From assembly GCF_900141985.1 (NCBI RefSeq), contig NZ_FQZK01000001.1, positions 596,003 to 660,002 of the forward strand: a stretch of DNA of 64,000 nt. Reading direction: 5' to 3'. The DNA is from Nocardiopsis flavescens (GTDB lineage Bacteria; Actinomycetota; Actinomycetes; Streptosporangiales; Streptosporangiaceae). The notes under the pieces were generated by a model. It made no database searches. It worked only from the letters and a program-made list of their open reading frames with translations, and had not been told where the DNA came from. A program made the translations under genes and the position numbers. Shown here in pieces: positions 34,705 through 44,218 of the stretch; position 1 is the stretch's first letter, and every line of letters begins with the position of its first letter.

Positions 34705-35988
34705 ATGGAGAGTTACGGGGTTCAAGTCGGCCTCGTCCTGGTCCTCGTCCTGGTCAACGCCCTGTTCGCGGGCAGCGAGATCGCCCTGATCACCCTGCGC
34801 GAGGGCCAGATCAAACAACTGGAGGAGCGCGGCCCCGGGGGCAGGGCGGTCGCCCGCCTCGCCCGCGACCCCAACCGCTTCCTCGCCACCATCCAGATCG
34901 GCATCACCCTCGCGGGCTTCCTGGCCTCGGCCACCGCGGCGGTGGCGCTGGCCCAGCCGCTCGTCGAGCCGCTGGGCTTCCTCGGCTCCGCGGCGGCGCC
35001 GGTCTCGGTCGTCCTGGTCACCGTCGTCCTGACCTTCGTGACCCTGGTCTTCGGCGAGCTGGCTCCCAAGCGCATCGCCATGCAGCGGGCCGAGGGGTGG
35101 GCGCTCATGGTCGCCCGTCCGCTCAACCTGCTCGCCACCCTGTCCCGGCCGGTCGTGTGGCTGCTGAGCGTCTCCACCGACCTGGTGGTCCGCCTCACCG
35201 GCGGCGACCCCTCCGCGGCGCGCGAGGAGGTCAGCGAGGAGGAGCTGCGCGACATGCTCAGCGCCCAGCGCGGGATGACCCGCGAGCAGCGGACCATCAT
35301 CAGCGGCGCGTTCGAGATCGACGACCGCAGGCTGCGCCAGGTGGTCGTCCCCCGCGGCGACGTCTTCACCATCCCGGCCGCCACCCCCACCGCCGACGCG
35401 GTACGCATGCTCGCCGAGCACGGGCACTCGCGGGCGCCGGTCGTGGCCGACGACGACCTCGACGACGTGCTGGGCATCGTGCACTGGTCCGACCTGGTCC
35501 AGGGCACGGGCTCCGCCCGCGAGGTGGCCCGCGAGGCGATACTGCTGCCCGACTCGCTGGTCGTGTCCATGGCGCTGCGCCAGATGACGGCCGAGCACCA
35601 GCAGCTGGCCGTGGTCGTCAACGAGATGGGCGGCATCGACGGCATCGTCAGCCTGGAGGACCTGCTGGAGGAGATCGTCGGGGAGATCTACGACGAGACC
35701 GACTCCGACATCCGCACCGTCGTCTCCAACGACGACGGCACGCTGACGCTCCCGGGCACCTACCCGGTGCACGACCTGTCCGACCTCGACCTGGCGCTGG
35801 GGGACGCGCCCGAGGGCGACTACGTCACCGTGGCGGGGCTGGTCATCGCCGTCCTGGGCCACATCCCCCGGGAGGCCGGGGAGACCGTGCCCTTCGACGG
35901 CTGGACCGCGGAGGTCACCGGCACCAACGGCCGCACCGTCACCGAGGTGAGGGTGCGCCGGGAGGCGCGGGCCGTTCCGGCGGAGTGA
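34705..35988 (+). CDS. CNNM/CorC-type hemolysin-family transporter with CBS pair
   Basis: The 427-aa protein has a DUF21/CNNM membrane region of about four helices (residues 1-180, with NALFAGSEIALITLREGQIK and TLVFGELAPKRIAMQRAEG). A CBS pair follows (about 205-330; VVVPRGDVFTIPAATP, NEMGGIDGIVSLEDLLEEIV), then a CorC_HlyC domain (about 340-420). The family is linked to magnesium or cobalt efflux. The N-terminal MESYGVQVGLVLVLVLVNAL puts the first helix at the start. A weak ribosome-binding site is present; no riboswitch was recognised upstream. Confidence 0.92.
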   Translation: MESYGVQVGLVLVLVLVNALFAGSEIALITLREGQIKQLEERGPGGRAVARLARDPNRFLATIQIGITLAGFLASATAAVALAQPLVEPLGFLGSAAAPVSVVLVTVVLTFVTLVFGELAPKRIAMQRAEGWALMVARPLNLLATLSRPVVWLLSVSTDLVVRLTGGDPSAAREEVSEEELRDMLSAQRGMTREQRTIISGAFEIDDRRLRQVVVPRGDVFTIPAATPTADAVRMLAEHGHSRAPVVADDDLDDVLGIVHWSDLVQGTGSAREVAREAILLPDSLVVSMALRQMTAEHQQLAVVVNEMGGIDGIVSLEDLLEEIVGEIYDETDSDIRTVVSNDDGTLTLPGTYPVHDLSDLDLALGDAPEGDYVTVAGLVIAVLGHIPREAGETVPFDGWTAEVTGTNGRTVTEVRVRREARAVPAE

Positions 35989-36004
35989 CCCGCCGCCCCG
36001 CCGT

Positions 36005-36041
36005 CCGACGGCCGCACCGGACCCACCGGTGCGGCCGTCGG
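36005..36041 (+). terminator. Terminator after the CNNM transporter
   Basis: CCGACGGCCGCACCGG (36005-36020) pairs perfectly with CCGGTGCGGCCGTCGG (36026-36041), a 16-bp stem with a 5-nt loop. Confidence 0.85.
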
Positions 36042-36204
36042 CGGTCCGGGGTCCGGGCGGCCCGCGGCCCCGGAGGGCGCAGGGCGGACGGCCCCCGGGC
36101 CGCCGCGCGGGGCCGCGACCACGGCGGACCGCGGCGGGTCCCCTAAACTGAGCGCCGTCGAGCACAGGTGGCGCCCGTCCGGGGCGCGGCAGCGGGTACG
36201 GGGC

Positions 36205-37254
36205 GTGAGGATGTCCGAGGGCGGTGGGGCCACCGCGGGGGCGCGGGGGCGCGGCGCCCGGGTCTCCATGGCCGACGTGGCACGGCTGGCGGGCGTCTCC
36301 TCCCAGACGGTGTCCCGGGTCTCCAACGGCAGCCCCAGCGTGGACCCGCGCACGCGCGCACGGGTCCTGGCCGCCATGCGCGAGCTGGGCTACCGCCCCA
36401 ACAGCGCCGCCCGCGCCCTCAAGCGCGGCGAGTTCCGCACGCTCGGCGTCATCGTGTTCACCCTGCACACCACGGGCAGCGTGCGCACCCTGGAGGCGAT
36501 CGCGGCCTCCGCCGCCGAGGAGGGGTACGCGATCACCCTCATCCCGGTGTCCGCGCAGACCCAGGACGAGGTGCTGGGCGCGTTCACCCGGCTGGGCGAG
36601 CTGGCGGTGGACGCCGTCATCGTGGTCATGGAGGTCCACCTGGTCGACGACGCCGTGGTCCGGCTGCCGCCCGGGCTGCCGGTGGTCGTCGCCGACTCCG
36701 AGGCCGACGAGCACTACACCGCGGTGGACACCGACCAGGCCGGCGGCTCCCGGGCGGCGGTCCTGCACCTGCTGGAGCTGGGCCACCGCACCGTGTGGCA
36801 CCTGGCCGGGCCGCAGCGGTCCATCGCCGCCGAGCGCCGCGCCCGTGCCTGGCGGGCGGCGCTGCGGGAGCGGGGCCTGCCCGTGCCCGCGCCGCTGCAC
36901 GGCGACTGGTCGGCCGAGAGCGGCTACCGCCTGGGGCTGGAGCTGGCGGCCGACCCCGCGTGCACGGCGGTGTTCGCCGCCAACGACCAGATGGCGCTGG
37001 GCCTGCTGCGCGCCCTGCACGTGAGCGGGCGGTCGGTGCCCGGGGACGTGAGCGTGGTGGGGTTCGACGACATCCCCGAGGCGGCGTCGTTCCTGCCGCC
37101 GCTGACCACCATCCGGCAGGACTTCGCCGAGGTGGGGCGCCGGCTCGTGGCCGGCGCGCTGCACCGGCTGCGCGGCGGGGCCGCCCCGCGGGGGGCCGCG
37201 GTGGTCCCCACCGGGCTGGTGGTGCGCGAGAGCACCGCGCCGCCGCGGCGGTGA
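36205..37254 (+). CDS. LacI-family transcriptional regulator of the sugar operon
   Basis: The protein is about 349 aa. An N-terminal LacI helix-turn-helix is at residues 20-70 (VSMADVARLAGVSSQTVSRV, ELGYRPNSAARALKRG), followed by a periplasmic-binding-like effector domain (VFAANDQMALGLLRALH and SVVGFDDIPEAASFLPPLTT). The start is either the GTG at 36205 or the ATG at 36211; neither has an ideal ribosome-binding site. It sits directly before two permeases, a binding protein and a beta-galactosidase, all on the same strand. A LacI-type palindrome separates them. It most likely represses the operon in the absence of a galactoside. Confidence 0.92.
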   Translation: MRMSEGGGATAGARGRGARVSMADVARLAGVSSQTVSRVSNGSPSVDPRTRARVLAAMRELGYRPNSAARALKRGEFRTLGVIVFTLHTTGSVRTLEAIAASAAEEGYAITLIPVSAQTQDEVLGAFTRLGELAVDAVIVVMEVHLVDDAVVRLPPGLPVVVADSEADEHYTAVDTDQAGGSRAAVLHLLELGHRTVWHLAGPQRSIAAERRARAWRAALRERGLPVPAPLHGDWSAESGYRLGLELAADPACTAVFAANDQMALGLLRALHVSGRSVPGDVSVVGFDDIPEAASFLPPLTTIRQDFAEVGRRLVAGALHRLRGGAAPRGAAVVPTGLVVRESTAPPRR

Positions 37255-37323
37255 CCCTCCGGGGTTGCCCCCCCAACCCCCCTTGACCCCCGGCAACGGC
37301 GGTGCAACACTCCCGACACCGAA

Positions 37324-37339
37324 ATGTTTGCGTAAACAT
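37324..37339 (+). promoter_or_regulatory. LacI-type operator of the galactoside operon
   Basis: ATGTTTGCGTAAACAT has perfect 6-bp arms (ATGTTT/AAACAT) around GCGT. It stands out as an AT-rich block between the regulator and the first permease, about 80 nt upstream of the permease start. Confidence 0.75.
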
Positions 37340-37418
37340 GACCCGGTGCCCACCGGCCGTCCCCCGTGCGCGGGGCCGCCGCGGCGGGTCGGCACGGAGT
37401 GCTCGACGAGGGATGCCC

Positions 37419-38342
37419 ATGACGTCGACGGCCACCGCGCCCGCACCGCCCGCACGCAGGCCGCCGCCCCGCGGCGGACCGGGCCGGCGCTGGGCGGGGT
37501 GGGGCTTCCTCGCCCCCTTCATGACGGTCTTCGCGCTGGTCTTCGTCGCCCCGATCGCCTACTCGCTGTACCTCAGCGTCTACCGGAACCGGCTGGTGGG
37601 CGGCACCTCCTTCGTCGGCGCGGACAACTACCGCACCGCCTTCACCGACCCGGTGTTCTGGGACGCGGTGGTCCGGGTGGGGCTCTTCCTCGCCGTCCAG
37701 GTGCCGATCATGCTGTTCCTGGCGCTGCTGCTGGCGCTGGCCCTGGACAGCGGCCGGCTCTACGGGCGGGACTTCTTCCGGATCTCGATCTTCCTGCCGT
37801 ACGCCGTCCCCGCCGTGGTGGCCACCCTGATGTGGGGCTTCATGTACGGCACCCGGTTCGGGCTGGTGGGCAACGCCAACGACCTGCTGGGCATCACCCT
37901 GCCCGACCCGCTCTCGCCGGGCCTCGTCCTTGCCTCCATCGGCAACATCGTCACCTGGCAGTTCGTCGGCTACAACATGCTCATCCTCTACTCGGCGCTG
38001 CGCACGGTCCCCCACGAGCTGTACGAGGCGGCCGAGGTCGACGGGGCCGGACAGCTGCGGGTGATCACCGCCGTCAAGCTCCCGGCCCTGCGCGGGGCCC
38101 TGGTGATCGCCGCCGTGTTCTCCGTGATCGGGAGCTTCCAGCTCTTCAACGAGCCCAGCATCCTGCGCAACCTCGCGCCCAACGCCATCACCTCCGGGTA
38201 CACGCCCAACCTCTACACCTACTCGCTGGCCTTCTCCGGCCAGCAGCAGAACCAGGCGGCGGCGGTGGCGGTCATCATGGGGCTGCTGACGATGGCCGTC
38301 GCCTACGCCGTGCAGCTGTTCGGCATGCGAAGGGCGGTGTGA
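37419..38342 (+). CDS. Sugar ABC transporter permease, MalF type
   Basis: The 307-aa protein has six predicted helices. The cytoplasmic EAA loop is TVPHELYEAAEVDGAGQLRV, and the binding-protein-dependent permease motif continues as ITAVKLPALRGALV. The second of two close ATGs (37419) is preferred because GAGG is 7-8 nt upstream of it. It forms the channel with the next permease, four bases downstream. No ATPase gene is present, which is normal where a shared MsiK-type ATPase serves several sugar systems. Confidence 0.92.
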   Translation: MTSTATAPAPPARRPPPRGGPGRRWAGWGFLAPFMTVFALVFVAPIAYSLYLSVYRNRLVGGTSFVGADNYRTAFTDPVFWDAVVRVGLFLAVQVPIMLFLALLLALALDSGRLYGRDFFRISIFLPYAVPAVVATLMWGFMYGTRFGLVGNANDLLGITLPDPLSPGLVLASIGNIVTWQFVGYNMLILYSALRTVPHELYEAAEVDGAGQLRVITAVKLPALRGALVIAAVFSVIGSFQLFNEPSILRNLAPNAITSGYTPNLYTYSLAFSGQQQNQAAAVAVIMGLLTMAVAYAVQLFGMRRAV

Positions 38343-38345
38343 CCC

Positions 38346-39278
38346 GTGGGCACCTCCGCTCCCGCCCGCCCGCCCCGCCGCCGCGCGCCCAGCCCGCTGC
38401 GCCCGCCCCGCGCCCGCTGGGGCCGGGGAGCGCGCCGCCCCCGCCGCAGTCCCGCCCTGACCCTGGTCACCGGCCTGGCCCTGCTGTACTCCCTGGTCCC
38501 GCTGGTGTGGCTGTTCGTCAACGCCACCAAGAGCCAGGAGTCCCTGCTGGGCACCTTCGGCCTGTGGTTCGGCCCCGAGTTCTCCCTGTTCGACAACGTC
38601 TCCGCCACCCTGGCCTACGGCGACGGGGTGTTCGTGCGGTGGCTGCTCAACACCGTCCTCTACGTGGTGCTGGGCGCGGGCGGGGCCACCCTGCTGGCGG
38701 TGCTCGGCGGGTACGCGCTGGCCAGGTTCGACTTCCCCGGCCGCCGGGCCGTGTTCGCCGCGGTGCTGGGCGCGGCGGCGGTGCCCGGCACCGCGCTGGC
38801 CGTGCCCACGTTCCTGATGTTCAGCCGCCTGGGCCTGACCGACACCCCGTGGGCGGTGATCGTCCCCTCGCTGATCTCGCCCTTCGGCCTGTACCTGATG
38901 TGGGTGTTCGCCGCCCAGGCCGTACCGGCGGAGCTGCTGGAGGCGGCCCGCATCGACGGCTCCGGCGAGCTGCGCACCTTCCTCACCGTGGCGCTGCCGC
39001 TGCTGGCGCCCGGGACCGCCACCGTCCTGCTGTTCACGATGGTGGCGACCTGGAACAACTACTTCCTGCCGCTGATCATGATCCGCGACCCCGACTGGTT
39101 CCCGCTCACCGTCGGCCTCAACTCCTGGAACGCCCAGGCGGCGACGGCCGGCGGGGAGCCGGTGTTCCACCTGGTCATCACGGGGTCGTTCCTGACGATC
39201 GTCCCGCTGATCGCCGCCTTCCTGCTGCTCCAGCGCTACTGGCGGTCGGGGCTGACCGCCGGGAGCCTCAAGGGCTGA
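38346..39278 (+). CDS. Sugar ABC transporter permease, MalG type
   Basis: The 310-aa protein has six helices and the EAA motif VPAELLEAARIDGSGELRTF. The first 35 residues are Arg/Pro/Gly-rich and likely cytoplasmic. The start is a GTG, VGTSAPARPPRR, 3 nt after the previous stop. It pairs with the MalF-type permease. Confidence 0.92.
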   Translation: MGTSAPARPPRRRAPSPLRPPRARWGRGARRPRRSPALTLVTGLALLYSLVPLVWLFVNATKSQESLLGTFGLWFGPEFSLFDNVSATLAYGDGVFVRWLLNTVLYVVLGAGGATLLAVLGGYALARFDFPGRRAVFAAVLGAAAVPGTALAVPTFLMFSRLGLTDTPWAVIVPSLISPFGLYLMWVFAAQAVPAELLEAARIDGSGELRTFLTVALPLLAPGTATVLLFTMVATWNNYFLPLIMIRDPDWFPLTVGLNSWNAQAATAGGEPVFHLVITGSFLTIVPLIAAFLLLQRYWRSGLTAGSLKG

Positions 39279-39335
39279 GCCCCGGGCCCGCGGCCCCTCC
39301 CCCACACCGGACCACCCCGACCGAGGAGACCCCCC

Positions 39336-40688
39336 GTGAACACTCCACCCACCCCCCGCCCCCGGCTCCGGACGCGCGCCGCCGCCGCGGCCGGGGCCCT
39401 GTGCCTGGCGCTGACCGCCTGCGGCTCCGGCGGCGACACCGCGCCCGGCGTCTCCGCCGAGGACGTACGGGCGGCCCTGGAGGAGGGCGGCGAGATCACC
39501 GTCTGGGCCTGGGAGCCCACCCTGGAGCAGGTCGTGGCGGACTTCGAGGCCGCCCACCCGGGCGTGACCGTGGACCTGGTCAACGTCGGTACCGGGGACG
39601 AGCAGTACACCGCCCTGCAGAACGCCCTGTCCGCCGGGTCCGGGCTGCCCGATGTCGCGCAGGTCGAGTACTACGCGCTGGGGCAGTTCACCATCGCCGG
39701 GAACCTCCTGGACCTGGCCCCGCTGGGCGCCGCCGGCCTGGAGGGCTCCTACTCCCCGGGGCCGTGGGACGCCGTCTCGGACGGGCGGGGCGCGGTCCAC
39801 GCCCTGCCCATGGACTCCGGGCCCATCGCCCTGTTCTACAACCGGGACGTGTTCGAGGAGCTGGAGGTGGAGGTGCCCACGACCTGGGAGGAGTACGTCG
39901 AGGCCGCCCGGGAGCTCAAGGAGGCCGACCCGGACGTGTACATCGCCGCCGACAACGGCGACGCGGGCAGCACCACCACCTACATCTGGCAGTCGGGGGG
40001 CCGCCCCTACCGGGTGGCCGGGGAGGAGGTGTCCATCGACTTCACCGACGAGGGCACCGTCCGCTACACCGAGACCTGGCAGCGGATGATCGACGAGGAC
40101 CTGCTCATGGACGTCAGCGCCTGGACCGACGAGTGGTACCAGGCGCTGGGCGACGGCAGCATCGCCACCCTGGTCACCGGCGCCTGGATGGGCCTGAACC
40201 TGGAGGCGGGCGCGCCCGGCGCCGCGGGCGCCTGGCGGGTGGCCCCGCCGCCCGCCTGGGAGGAGGGGGACCCCTCCAGCGCCGAGAACGGCGGCAGCTC
40301 CCTGGCCGTGCCGGCGGGGGCGCCGAACGAGGCGCTGGCCTACGCGTTCATCGAGTACGCCAACGCCGGGGACGGCGTCGGGACCCGCATCGGCGGCGGG
40401 GCGTTCCCCGCCACCACCGCCGACCTGGAGTCGGAGGAGTTCACGTCCGCGGAGTCGGAGTACTTCGGCGGGCAGCGGGTCAACGAGGTCTACGCCGAGT
40501 CCGCCGCCAACGTGGGCCAGGGGTGGTCCTACCTGCCCTACCAGGCGCACGCCAACTCCCTGTTCAACGACACCGTCGGGCAGGCCTACGTCTCCGGGAC
40601 CACCCTCGCCGAGGGGCTGGCCGACTGGCAGGCGGCCTCGGTCCGCTACGGCGAGGACCAGGGCTTCACCGTCACCGAGGGCGGCTGA
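39336..40688 (+). CDS. Sugar ABC transporter substrate-binding lipoprotein
   Basis: The 450-aa protein has a lipoprotein signal (AAAGALCLALTACGSGG, Cys near residue 29). The family 1 fold is shown by GGEITVWAWEPTLEQVVADF and LPMDSGPIALFYNRDVFEEL. CGSGG is a typical +2 region. It probably captures galactosides for the two upstream permeases. GAGGAGACC precedes the GTG at 39336. A 28-bp palindrome lies between its stop and the beta-galactosidase. Confidence 0.92.
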   Translation: MNTPPTPRPRLRTRAAAAAGALCLALTACGSGGDTAPGVSAEDVRAALEEGGEITVWAWEPTLEQVVADFEAAHPGVTVDLVNVGTGDEQYTALQNALSAGSGLPDVAQVEYYALGQFTIAGNLLDLAPLGAAGLEGSYSPGPWDAVSDGRGAVHALPMDSGPIALFYNRDVFEELEVEVPTTWEEYVEAARELKEADPDVYIAADNGDAGSTTTYIWQSGGRPYRVAGEEVSIDFTDEGTVRYTETWQRMIDEDLLMDVSAWTDEWYQALGDGSIATLVTGAWMGLNLEAGAPGAAGAWRVAPPPAWEEGDPSSAENGGSSLAVPAGAPNEALAYAFIEYANAGDGVGTRIGGGAFPATTADLESEEFTSAESEYFGGQRVNEVYAESAANVGQGWSYLPYQAHANSLFNDTVGQAYVSGTTLAEGLADWQAASVRYGEDQGFTVTEGG

Positions 40689-40695
40689 GGGCCCC

Positions 40696-40723
40696 TCCGG
40701 CGCCCCGGGCCCGGGGCGCCGGA
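40696..40723 (+). promoter_or_regulatory. Intra-operon 28-bp palindrome
   Basis: TCCGGCGCCCCGGG is directly followed by its complement CCCGGGGCGCCGGA, giving 14-bp arms with no loop. As RNA it would fold as a tight hairpin. It may protect the upstream message and lower expression of the downstream enzyme relative to the binding protein. Confidence 0.6.
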
Positions 40724-40777
40724 CGGCGCAGAGCACACGAGGAAACGACCGCCCCGACCCCGCGAAGGGACCCCACC

Positions 40778-42847
40778 ATGCCCCTGGCAGGTTCACGCGA
40801 CTGGCTCCGCTGGCCGCGCGACCCCGACCGCCGCCGCTTCGGCTACGGCGCCGACTACAACCCCGAGCAGTGGCCGCGGGAGGTGTGGGAGGAGGACCTG
40901 CGCCTGATGCGACGGGCGGGCGTCACCATCGTCACCGTGGGCGTGTTCTCCTGGTCCCGGCTGCGGCCGGACCCGTACACCTGGGACTTCGGGTGGCTGG
41001 ACGAGGTCATGGACCTGCTGCACGGCAACGGCACCGCCGTCGACCTGGCCACGGCCACCGCCTCTCCCCCGGCCTGGCTCACCACCGCCCACCCCGAGGT
41101 CCTGCCCGTCACCCGGACCGGGGAGACGGTGTGGCCGGGCGCCCGCCAGCACTGGCGCCCCACCTCGCCGGTGTTCCGCAGGTACGCGCTGGAGCTGGTG
41201 GAGGCGCTGGCCGAACGCTACGGCGGCCACCCGGCCCTGGCCGCCTGGCACGTGTCCAACGAGCTGGGCTGCCACAACTTCTACGACTACTCCGACGACG
41301 CGGCGGCGGCGTTCCGCGTGTGGCTGCGCGACCGCTACGGGAGCGTGGACGGGCTCAACCGGGCCTGGGCCACCGACTTCTGGTCCCAGCGCTACGGGGA
41401 CTGGGAGCAGGTCCTGCCGCCCCGGCTGGCGGCCTCGCACGTCAACCCCACCCAGCAGCTGGACTTCACGCGCTTCTCCTCCGACGCGCTGCGCGACCAC
41501 CTGCGGGCCGAGCGGGAGGTGCTGCGGCGGATCACCCCGGACGTCCCGGTGACCACCAACTTCATGGTGATGGGCCACGTCTCGGAGATGAACTACGCCG
41601 ACTGGGCGGGCGAGGTGGACTTCGTCTCCAACGACCACTACGTGCGCCCCGGGCCGGGCGGCGCCGACGAGCTGTCCTTCAGCGCCAACCTGACCGGCGG
41701 GCTGGCCGGGGGCCGTCCGTGGTACCTGATGGAGCACTCCACAAGCGCGGTCAACTGGCGGGCCGTCAACCCGCCCAAGGCGCCGGGGGAGCTGGCGCGC
41801 GACTCGCTGCTGCACGTGGCGCACGGCGCCGACGCCGTGTGCTTCTTCCAGTGGCGGCAGTCGGCGGCGGGGGCCGAGAAGTACCACTCGGCGATGGTGC
41901 CGCACGCCGGGCCCCAGAGCCCGGTGTTCGCCGACGCCGCCGAGCTGGGCCGGGTGCTGGCCGAGGACCTGGCGGAGGTGGCCGGGACGCCGCGGCTGCC
42001 GGCCCGGGCCGCCGTCGTCGTGGACTGGGAGTCGGGCTGGGCGGTGCGCCGGGACTCCCTGCCCAGCTCGCTGCTGGACGCGCAGCGCGAGGCCCTGGAC
42101 TGGTACACCGCCTTCCTGGGGGCGGGCGTGCGGGCGGATGTGCTGCCGGTCGGCGCCTCCTGGGAGGGGTACGGGCTGGTCGTCGCGCCGCTTCTGCACG
42201 TGCTGCCGGAGGCGACGGCCGGCCGGCTGGAGGACTACGTGTCCGGCGGCGGCCACCTGGTCACCACGTACTTCTCGGGGATCGTCGACGAGGACGACCA
42301 CGTCCACCCGGGCGGGTACCCGGGGCCGCTGCGGGACCTGCTGGGGCTGCGCGTGGACGAGTTCGCGCCGCTGGACGAGGGGGTGTCCGCGGCGCTGGAC
42401 GACGGGTCCGCCGGGACGGTGTGGTCGGACCGGATCACCGTGACGGATCCCGCGACCGAGGTCCTGGCCCGCTACGCCGACGGGCACCTGGCGGGGCGGG
42501 CGGCCGTGACCCGGCGGGCGGTCCCCGGCGGGGGCAGCGCCGCCTACGTCTCGACCCGCCTGGACGAGGAGCACCGCACCGCCCTGCTGGGCCGCCTGCT
42601 GGAGGCGGCGGGGGTCGGCGCGGAGCTGCCCGGGCACCTGCGGGGCCGGGTGGAGCTGGCCGTGCGCGGGGACGGGGGCGGGGGCGTGGAGTACCACTTC
42701 CTGGCCAACCGCACGGAGGAGCCGGTCGTGCTGGACGGCCTGCCCGGCACCCCGCTGACCGGGTCCGCCGGGGAGGCGGACGGGGTGCTCGCGCCGCGCG
42801 GCATCGCGGTCCGCCGCGTCCCCGGCCGGGGCGCCGGGGCGGGCTGA
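40778..42847 (+). CDS. Beta-galactosidase, glycoside hydrolase family 42
   Basis: The 689-aa protein is a typical GH42 enzyme. FGYGADYNPEQWPREVWEED opens the catalytic barrel. The acid/base Glu162 is in WHVSNELGCHN and the nucleophile Glu319 in WYLMEHSTSAVNW. A trimerisation domain (about residues 400-600) and a beta-sandwich end follow. No signal peptide is visible, so imported galactosides are split inside the cell. GAAGGGA precedes the ATG. It ends the operon, and a 24-bp-stem terminator follows. Confidence 0.94.
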   Translation: MPLAGSRDWLRWPRDPDRRRFGYGADYNPEQWPREVWEEDLRLMRRAGVTIVTVGVFSWSRLRPDPYTWDFGWLDEVMDLLHGNGTAVDLATATASPPAWLTTAHPEVLPVTRTGETVWPGARQHWRPTSPVFRRYALELVEALAERYGGHPALAAWHVSNELGCHNFYDYSDDAAAAFRVWLRDRYGSVDGLNRAWATDFWSQRYGDWEQVLPPRLAASHVNPTQQLDFTRFSSDALRDHLRAEREVLRRITPDVPVTTNFMVMGHVSEMNYADWAGEVDFVSNDHYVRPGPGGADELSFSANLTGGLAGGRPWYLMEHSTSAVNWRAVNPPKAPGELARDSLLHVAHGADAVCFFQWRQSAAGAEKYHSAMVPHAGPQSPVFADAAELGRVLAEDLAEVAGTPRLPARAAVVVDWESGWAVRRDSLPSSLLDAQREALDWYTAFLGAGVRADVLPVGASWEGYGLVVAPLLHVLPEATAGRLEDYVSGGGHLVTTYFSGIVDEDDHVHPGGYPGPLRDLLGLRVDEFAPLDEGVSAALDDGSAGTVWSDRITVTDPATEVLARYADGHLAGRAAVTRRAVPGGGSAAYVSTRLDEEHRTALLGRLLEAAGVGAELPGHLRGRVELAVRGDGGGGVEYHFLANRTEEPVVLDGLPGTPLTGSAGEADGVLAPRGIAVRRVPGRGAGAG

Positions 42848-42852
42848 GGCCG

Positions 42853-42906
42853 CCGCCCCGCGGGTCCCTCCCCGCCGGTCCGGGCGGGGAGGGGCCCGCG
42901 GGGCGG
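42853..42906 (+). terminator. Very strong terminator of the galactoside operon
   Basis: CCGCCCCGCGGG (42853-42864) pairs with CCCGCGGGGCGG (42895-42906), and CCCTCCCCGCC (42866-42876) with GGCGGGGAGGG (42883-42893). A single G-U wobble joins them into a 24-bp stem with a 6-nt loop. 42907-43201 shows no gene. Confidence 0.9.
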
Positions 42907-43201
42907 TACTCGCGCCGGACACACCCGCAGCACCGGCCCCGGTGGCCCTGGCACGCGGAATCTCCTTCCGTGCCTTGCTGGCGCGGGCGCCTCCCCCGTC
43001 ACGACGGTCGACGGGCCCGTGGAGGCCGTCGCGCCCCTGTGCCGCTCGCCGCCGGACCCGGTGACGGAAGCACCCGGTCGGGGGCGAAGGCGCTCGAAGG
43101 CGGTGAGGCGTACGCCGTCCTCGGCTGATCGGCGCCGGTGCCGGCGGCCCCGGTTCCAGCGGAACACGGGGCCGCCGGCCGCGGGCCCACGGTGGTTCAG
43201 G

Positions 43202-44218
43202 TCACGCGTCGAGGAAGCGCAGCAACTCCGCGGTGACGTACCGGGGGTTCTCCTCGATGAGCCAGTGCCCCGCGTTCGGTACGTCCACCGCGCGCACGAT
43301 GTCGGTCAGGCGCGGGGCGACCGTGGCCCGGATCGGGTCGAGCTGGCCCTCGGCGGCCATGAGCAGGGTCGGAACGTCCACCGGCTCCGCCTCCACGACG
43401 TCGCGGACGTCCTCGTCGAGGGCGCGGTAGAGCTCGAAGCCGCCCGACAGGGCGTCGGGGTCGTCGTAGGTCCGCGCGTACTCGTCGATCTCGGCGTCGG
43501 TGAACGGGGACCGGGTCGAGGTGCCGCCGAACGCCGTCCCGTTGTAGGAGACCTGGGGGTAGAACAGCGCCAGGTAGTCGCGGACGTCGTCGCCGACCAC
43601 CGTTTCGGGGATCTCGGGCTGGGAGTGGAAGGCGATGTGCCAGCTCAGCGAGCGGTACGTGGACGCGTCCAGCTCGGGCCCGGGCAGCGGCAGGTCGAGG
43701 TAGCCCAGGCGTGCGGTGTCGTCCGGGAACTGGGCGGCGTACTGGAACGCCACCGCGGCGCCGAAGTCGTGTCCGACGACGGCGGCGTCCTCCACCCCGA
43801 GCCGATCGGCGATCAGCGTGTGCACGTACCGGGCGAGGGTGGCCTTGTCGTAGCCGGTCGGGGACCCGGTGCTGTCACCCAGCCCGGGGAGGTCCACGGC
43901 GTAGACGGTGTGGTGCTCGGCGAGTTCGGGCATGATCGGCCACCAGCCGAACCAGGTCTGCGGCCAGCCGTGGAGCAGCACGACCGGCGGTCCGCTGCCG
44001 CCGGTCACGTAGTGCATGCGGACGCCGTCGACGTCGGCGAACTCGTGCCGGAAGGTGCCTTCGAACTCCGGTTCGCCCTCGGTGGCGGTGGCGTACGCGG
44101 GGACCTCGTCGGTGGCCGGTGTGGTGCAGGCGGCGAGGCCGACCGTCAACAGGAGCGCCGCGAGCGCCCGCGTGGGCCTGGGGAAACGGCGCGGTGACGG
44201 CCGTGGTGCGGTGGTCAT
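43202..44218 (-). CDS. Lipoprotein alpha/beta hydrolase (epoxide hydrolase/dehalogenase-like)
   Basis: The 338-aa protein carries a lipobox signal (ALAALLLTVGLAACTTPAT, Cys near residue 31), so the enzyme is anchored outside the membrane. The core has VVLLHGWPQTWFGWWPIMPE (oxyanion region) and VVGHDFGAAVAFQYAA with the nucleophile Asp. GQLDPI and the His in NAGHWLIEENPRYV complete the triad. Asp rather than Ser at the nucleophile points to epoxide or haloalkane hydrolysis. AAGGAACAC precedes the ATG at 44218, which overlaps the stop of a small upstream frame by 4 bp. Confidence 0.87.
   Translation of the reverse strand: MTTAPRPSPRRFPRPTRALAALLLTVGLAACTTPATDEVPAYATATEGEPEFEGTFRHEFADVDGVRMHYVTGGSGPPVVLLHGWPQTWFGWWPIMPELAEHHTVYAVDLPGLGDSTGSPTGYDKATLARYVHTLIADRLGVEDAAVVGHDFGAAVAFQYAAQFPDDTARLGYLDLPLPGPELDASTYRSLSWHIAFHSQPEIPETVVGDDVRDYLALFYPQVSYNGTAFGGTSTRSPFTDAEIDEYARTYDDPDALSGGFELYRALDEDVRDVVEAEPVDVPTLLMAAEGQLDPIRATVAPRLTDIVRAVDVPNAGHWLIEENPRYVTAELLRFLDA

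Noticed and set aside
37265..42847. An uninterrupted frame of over 1800 codons across the whole sugar operon
   Set aside because: Only the last part (from 40778) is the beta-galactosidase; the rest is the out-of-frame shadow of the permeases and binding protein, allowed by extreme GC content.
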